DNA of 64,000 bases from Bernardetia sp. ABR2-2B (GTDB taxonomy: Bacteria > Bacteroidota > Bacteroidia > Cytophagales > Bernardetiaceae): assembly GCF_037126435.1 (NCBI RefSeq), contig NZ_CP147020.1, positions 4,010,001 to 4,074,000 on the forward strand, in the 5' to 3' direction. Position 1 is the stretch's first letter. Every line of letters starts with the position of its first letter. The notes beneath the pieces were generated by a model. That model was not told the DNA's origin, searched no databases, and saw only the letters and a list, made by a program, of their open reading frames with translations. Positions 60,376 to 64,000 of this stretch are shown here, in pieces. A program made the position numbers and the translations under genes.

Positions 60376-61452
60376 TTACGCAATAGTAATTCCTTCGTTC
60401 AAATAAACATCTTGAATAGCATTTAGAAGTTCCACACCTTCATTGAGTGGTCTTTGGAAAGCCTTACGACCAGAAATAAGACCAGCACCACCAGCACGTT
60501 TGTTGATAACGGCTGTTTTAACTGCTTCTGCCATATCTGATGCGCCAGAAGATGCTCCTCCAGAGTTAATCAAACCAATTCTGCCCATATAACAATTGGC
60601 TACTTGATAACGGCAAAGGTCAATAGGATTATCAGAAGAAAGCTCTGAATATACTTTTTTGTGTGTTTTTCCGAAATCAATATTATTAAAACCACCATTA
60701 TTTTCAGGTAATTTTTGTTTGATAATATCAGCTTGAATAGTTACTCCAATATGATTTGCTTGTGAAGTAAGGTCAGCAGCAACGTGATAATCTACTCCAT
60801 CTTTTTTGAAAGCACTATTACGAGCATAACACCAAAGAATAGTTGCCATTCCAAGTTCGTGCGCTCTTTCGAAAGCTGCAGCTACTTCTTGAATCTGACG
60901 AGTAGATTCTTCCGAACCAAAATAAATAGTTGCTCCAACAGCTACTGCACCCAAGTTCCAAGCTTCTTCTACCGAACCAAACATAATTTGGTCGTATTTA
61001 TTTGGATAAGTAAGAAGTTCGTTATGATTGATTTTTACAATAAATGGAATTTTGTGAGCATATTTTCTTGACATCAAAGCAAGGTTTCCATAAGTTGTCG
61101 CAACGGCATTACAACCTCCTTCGATAGCTAAATTAACGATATTTTCTGGGTCAAAATAATCTGGGTTTGGTGCAAACGATGCTCCTGCTGTATGTTCAAG
61201 ACCTTGATCAACTGGAAGAATAGAAACATAACCTGTATTAGCCAAACGACCCGAACCATAAAGCTGTCCCAAACTGCGCAATACTTGTGGGTTGCGATTT
61301 GAGTTAGCAAAAATTTTATCTACAAAATCAGGACTAGGAACGTGTAAACGCTCTTTAGAAATAGCAGGTGTAGAAAAATTAAGAAGAGTTTCAGAATCTT
61401 TACCTAAAAGTTCAGAAACACGGTCAGTAGAAAGATTTGCAGTATGCACCAT
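60376..61452 (-). CDS. fbaB: Class I fructose-bisphosphate aldolase, DhnA/FbaB type
   Basis: With the ATG at 61452 ([17 protein letters not shown]) the enzyme has 358 residues; the frame extends 26 codons upstream into a hydrophobic, non-homologous stretch. It shows [81 protein letters not shown] and [14 protein letters not shown]. These fit the archaeal-type (DhnA-like) class I aldolase, which forms a Schiff base and needs no metal. It cleaves fructose-1,6-bisphosphate in glycolysis and gluconeogenesis. It ends with a strong terminator. Confidence 0.9.
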   Translation of the reverse strand: MVHTANLSTDRVSELLGKDSETLLNFSTPAISKERLHVPSPDFVDKIFANSNRNPQVLRSLGQLYGSGRLANTGYVSILPVDQGLEHTAGASFAPNPDYFDPENIVNLAIEGGCNAVATTYGNLALMSRKYAHKIPFIVKINHNELLTYPNKYDQIMFGSVEEAWNLGAVAVGATIYFGSEESTRQIQEVAAAFERAHELGMATILWCYARNSAFKKDGVDYHVAADLTSQANHIGVTIQADIIKQKLPENNGGFNNIDFGKTHKKVYSELSSDNPIDLCRYQVANCYMGRIGLINSGGASSGASDMAEAVKTAVINKRAGGAGLISGRKAFQRPLNEGVELLNAIQDVYLNEGITIA

Positions 61453-61611
61453 AAATAATTTGAGGAAAAATGACAGAAAATGAATTAGTAAAATCTTTGC
61501 TCTTATAAATAAGAGAATAAGGAAAATCAAGTAGATTTTTCTTAAAAGTGCTACAAAGGTACAAATTTGAATTTAATTTTGAATAAAATTAAACCCAAAA
61601 ACTACTCAAAA

Positions 61612-61923
61612 CTATAATCTATCTGTGGATTTGGGAACATTATCTACGTCTTCTTCTGAATTTACTGGCTTACCTGTTTCACTTGCTTCATTTCTCCAAC
61701 CATATGGATTCGTATCAGCTGTTGCAATATTTTCATCCATTTCTCCATTTTCTACATCTTCGGTATAACTAACTGTTCCTTGTTGCCAACGAATAAGCTT
61801 AACTTCATCTTTGAATTTTTGTCTGTTCCCTTCAAAATGTGTTACTATTAAATCTGCTTTATTTTGAGCTTCTAGGTCTTTGGTCTCGCCGTTCTTATAA
61901 ACGACTATAAATGTAGATGCCAT
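61612..61923 (-). CDS. Small acidic hypothetical protein, 103 residues
   Basis: A soluble protein with a compact N-terminal half (STFIVVYKNGETKDLEAQNKADLIVTHFEG, then KFKDEVKLIRWQQGTVSYTED) that looks like an alpha/beta unit. An acidic, disordered C-terminal half follows (NGEMDENIATADTNPYGWRNEA, then SEEDVDNVPKS). It has no signal peptide. No family is recognised. It is monocistronic, with wide AT-rich gaps on both sides. Confidence 0.65.
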   Translation of the reverse strand: MASTFIVVYKNGETKDLEAQNKADLIVTHFEGNRQKFKDEVKLIRWQQGTVSYTEDVENGEMDENIATADTNPYGWRNEASETGKPVNSEEDVDNVPKSTDRL

Positions 61924-62157
61924 AATTGATTTTGTTGAATGTTTTTTGATTTAATTAATTGAAATTTCTATACTTCAATAAACTAAAGTTAAAATGATTT
62001 GTTTTCATTCAGTTTTTTATCTTTTTGGTAAATTTTATTTTGACCCATTAAAGAGCTGAAAATTTTTTTTGATTTCATTGAATTGTATCAAAAAACTATT
62101 CTCTTACGTTTTAGGTTTTAAAAGGAAAACCTTAATGAAAATTTAATTTTATCTCTT

Positions 62158-63189
62158 ATGCGTACAGTCAATTTATTTTTTACTTTATTCTTCTCTCTCT
62201 CTCTAAGTCTATTTTTTACAAAAGCACTTGCCCAAAATCAAATAGTTGCTTGGCAAACGACTAGCACAGACGAAGCTTCTCAAAAGTATAGTGTTCATAA
62301 TTATGATAGACAAGGCAGACTAACAAGTGTGGAAGAGCCTTTACAAGAACTCAAAACAAACTATATTTATGATACACTCGCTCGTTTGAAAAGACTAGAT
62401 GTTTATACAACAGAAGGAATTGTAAAAGTAAACTATACTTATGGTTCAGAACCGACAACAACAATTATACATCCAGTTTGGGGAGAACAAAAACGAATTT
62501 CTTATAAAGACGAAAGAGGAAAAGTTACAGAAGAAAAAATTTATCATAATAAGAATCTTGTAAGACGAATTTTGTATTCTTATACAGCCTTTGATAGTCT
62601 TTTTGGTAGAGAAGTTGTCAATTTTTATGAACCTACAAAAGATGGTAAAATAACTCCTACTTTAGATTTTATTTTTAGTGGAAATAAGAAAATACAAAAT
62701 CCTGTTCATAAAAAGTATATTACTTATTTTGATGAAAATACACGTCAAAGAACGAAAGAAGTTGTATTTATAGATGACAAAAAGCCATTGGAAGATAAAA
62801 TCTATATCTATTCTAAAGGAGCCAATAATCAAGTATTATTGCAAAAAACACATTATACCAATTACGAAACAGATGCTCAAACGGTTATTTTTTATGCGTA
62901 TCAAGAAAAAACAAATATGCCGACTTTTGTCAGAACAGAAATGAGAAAAGGAGAAAATCTACTTTCCTATTTTAGTTTAGAATATATTTATCAAAATGGA
63001 ACATTATGGCAAACCATAAATCAAAACTTCGTAAGTCCGTTTGCTAACTCTGAAATTAAAACAAATCAGGCAAACACTTTTTTTACTAAGAAAGTATCTA
63101 TTTTCAAAGATGCCAAACTAATCAGAGAACGTCATTATGAAGGCGAAGTATTAAGTAAAACGATAGATTACCAATATACGAAAGTATAA
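62158..63189 (+). CDS. Exported protein with YD-like repeats
   Basis: A 343-residue protein with a signal peptide (about 1-25, ending KALAQN). The mature part is beta-strand rich, with motifs reminiscent of YD/RHS repeats: VHNYDRQGRLTSVEE, NYIYDTLARLKRLDVY and YTYGSEPTTTI, then ISYKDERGKVTEEKIY. It lacks the hallmark RHS core and any toxin domain. It is more like the small YD-repeat or beta-sheet envelope proteins of Bacteroidota. It lies upstream of lipA, 112 bases away, and may be an independent unit. Confidence 0.65.
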   Translation: MRTVNLFFTLFFSLSLSLFFTKALAQNQIVAWQTTSTDEASQKYSVHNYDRQGRLTSVEEPLQELKTNYIYDTLARLKRLDVYTTEGIVKVNYTYGSEPTTTIIHPVWGEQKRISYKDERGKVTEEKIYHNKNLVRRILYSYTAFDSLFGREVVNFYEPTKDGKITPTLDFIFSGNKKIQNPVHKKYITYFDENTRQRTKEVVFIDDKKPLEDKIYIYSKGANNQVLLQKTHYTNYETDAQTVIFYAYQEKTNMPTFVRTEMRKGENLLSYFSLEYIYQNGTLWQTINQNFVSPFANSEIKTNQANTFFTKKVSIFKDAKLIRERHYEGEVLSKTIDYQYTKV

Positions 63190-63208
63190 TAAAAAGAACA
63201 GAGTTTTG

Positions 63209-63216
63209 TATCTTTG
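63209..63216 (+). promoter_or_regulatory. Possible -7 promoter element before lipA
   Basis: TATCTTTG matches the Bacteroidota -7 consensus TAnnTTTG exactly. A good -33 TTTG at the proper spacing is not obvious, so the site is tentative. It would give an ~80-base leader for lipA. Confidence 0.4.
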
Positions 63217-63228
63217 TATAAACACAGT

Positions 63229-63292
63229 AAATGCACTCAGAGGCATTTGAGAATATAAAATTACCTTAAATAGACAGCTTCAAAAACTGTCT
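63229..63292 (+). other. Two small hairpins in the lipA leader
   Basis: AAATGC-(8)-GCATTT (63229-63248) and AGACAG-(9)-CTGTCT (63272-63292) lie in a row, the second ending nine bases before the start codon. A leader structure that affects translation is possible. Confidence 0.35.
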
Positions 63293-63301
63293 TCTACTTA
63301 T

Positions 63302-64000
63302 ATGATAGAATTACCAGTTATAAACATAAACGACAAAAATAAAACTCCAGAACAGCTAAATGGCAAAAAACCAGATTGGTTGCGTGTGCGATTGCCTGTT
63401 GGAGAGAATTATAAGCAAGTAAATGAGCTTGTAAGCAAACATAACCTACACACCATCTGCCAAAGTGGAAACTGTCCGAATATGGGTGAATGTTGGGGCG
63501 CAGGTACGGCAACTTTTATGATTTTGGGAAATGTCTGTACTCGTGGTTGTTCTTTTTGTGCTGTTCAAACAGGAAGACCACCCGAATACGATACCGACGA
63601 ACCAAGAAGAGTAGCCGAAGCGATTAGTCTTATGAAGGTAAAACATGCAGTTATTACATCTGTAAATCGTGATGAACTCAAAGATAGAGGAGCAGAAATT
63701 TGGCATAATACTGTCAAACTCACAAAAGAACTTTCTCCATCAACGACCATCGAAACGCTTATTCCAGATACGAAAGCAAACTGGGAAGCCTTAGAAACGA
63801 TGATTTCGGCAGGTCAAGAAGTGGTTTCTCACAACATGGAAACTGTTGAAAAACTATATAAACGTGTACGTCCACAAGCTCGTTATGCACGTAGTTTGGA
63901 GCAAATTAAACGCACTAAAGAGTATGGAAAGCGAACCAAAACAGGAATTATGGTAGGTTTGGGAGAAACAAATGAGGAAGTTTTGAAAACAATGGACGAC
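63302..64000 (+). CDS. lipA: Lipoyl synthase, N-terminal 233 codons (cut by window end)
   Basis: A radical-SAM enzyme that inserts two sulfur atoms into octanoyl groups on lipoyl domains such as that of pyruvate dehydrogenase E2. The auxiliary cluster motif [12 protein letters not shown] and the radical-SAM motif [11 protein letters not shown] are both intact. They are followed by [38 protein letters not shown] and [13 protein letters not shown]. The frame is open to the last base, so about the final 50-60 residues are missing here. The ATG at 63302 follows a leader with two hairpins. Confidence 0.95.
   Translation, partial: MIELPVININDKNKTPEQLNGKKPDWLRVRLPVGENYKQVNELVSKHNLHTICQSGNCPNMGECWGAGTATFMILGNVCTRGCSFCAVQTGRPPEYDTDEPRRVAEAISLMKVKHAVITSVNRDELKDRGAEIWHNTVKLTKELSPSTTIETLIPDTKANWEALETMISAGQEVVSHNMETVEKLYKRVRPQARYARSLEQIKRTKEYGKRTKTGIMVGLGETNEEVLKTMDD

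Noticed and set aside
61453-61530. The upstream extension of the aldolase frame
   Set aside because: It is a hydrophobic AT-rich stretch unlike any aldolase N-terminus. The ATG at 61452 starts a normal cytoplasmic enzyme.
1-64000. tRNA, rRNA or other standard RNA genes
   Set aside because: Intergenic regions were read for cloverleaf-like or conserved RNA sequences and none was found. This was a visual reading, not a covariance search.

Overview
The window looks like a piece of chromosome from an AT-rich, gliding-type Bacteroidota bacterium, most likely order Cytophagales; a Bernardetia/Flexibacter-like genus is my guess and not proven. Supporting signs are two GldN-type type IX secretion (T9SS) proteins, an M43 metalloprotease with a T9SS C-terminal sorting domain, MenB and NDH-2 for a menaquinone-based respiratory chain, a BatC-like protein, frequent ATGA-type gene overlaps, few Shine-Dalgarno-like leaders, and -33 TTTG / -7 TAnnTTTG-like promoters. 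The only complete mobile element seen is one IS4-family insertion sequence.

Layout. 1-5.4 kb: the tail of an unidentified protein (possibly DUF4230), two tandem gldN paralogues, a cupin (DUF985) gene and a long acyl-CoA dehydrogenase, with structured palindromic repeats between them. 5.5-20.2 kb: five consecutive minus-strand genes encoding exported TPR-CHAT proteins (caspase-like protease domains). Their C-terminal halves are close to identical and their 42-residue TPR arrays differ in number (about 6, 9, 12, 7 and 7). 20.5-26.6 kb: ahcY, a membrane-bound SpoIIE-type phosphatase, three tandem paralogous 8-TM proteins of unknown family, and a SpoIIAA/STAS-like protein. 26.7-34.9 kb: the secreted M43 protease, a protein with three TIR domains plus a membrane helix and TPRs, a family 2 glycosyltransferase and signal peptidase I. 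35.2-43 kb: a TPR protein with a serine-rich tail, an M48 lipoprotein protease, a histidine kinase/small protein/HTTM-like operon and a sugar nucleotidyltransferase. 43-50.6 kb: a MltD-like transglycosylase, a nucleoside deaminase, an OmpA-family protein, an omega-amidase, a TspO-like membrane protein, an endonuclease III with an altered Cys motif, and a two-gene unit of unknown function. 50.6-51.8 kb: the IS4-family element with a 9-bp target duplication. 51.8-64 kb: housekeeping genes (menB, a methyltransferase, RNase D, a DnaJ-like protein, batC-like, pdhA, ndh, fbaB) ending in the first 233 codons of lipA.

The strongest candidates for an undescribed system are the five-gene TPR-CHAT array and the triple-TIR protein. 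TPR-CHAT proteins and TIR proteins are both families known from bacterial self/non-self and immune signalling. The CHAT proteins here carry signal peptides, which points to the cell envelope rather than the cytoplasmic Craspase or gasdermin type of circuit. Variable repeat arrays joined to an almost constant protease look like a family of sensors sharing one effector. That interpretation is inference; the repeats, signal peptides and catalytic residues are read directly from the sequence.
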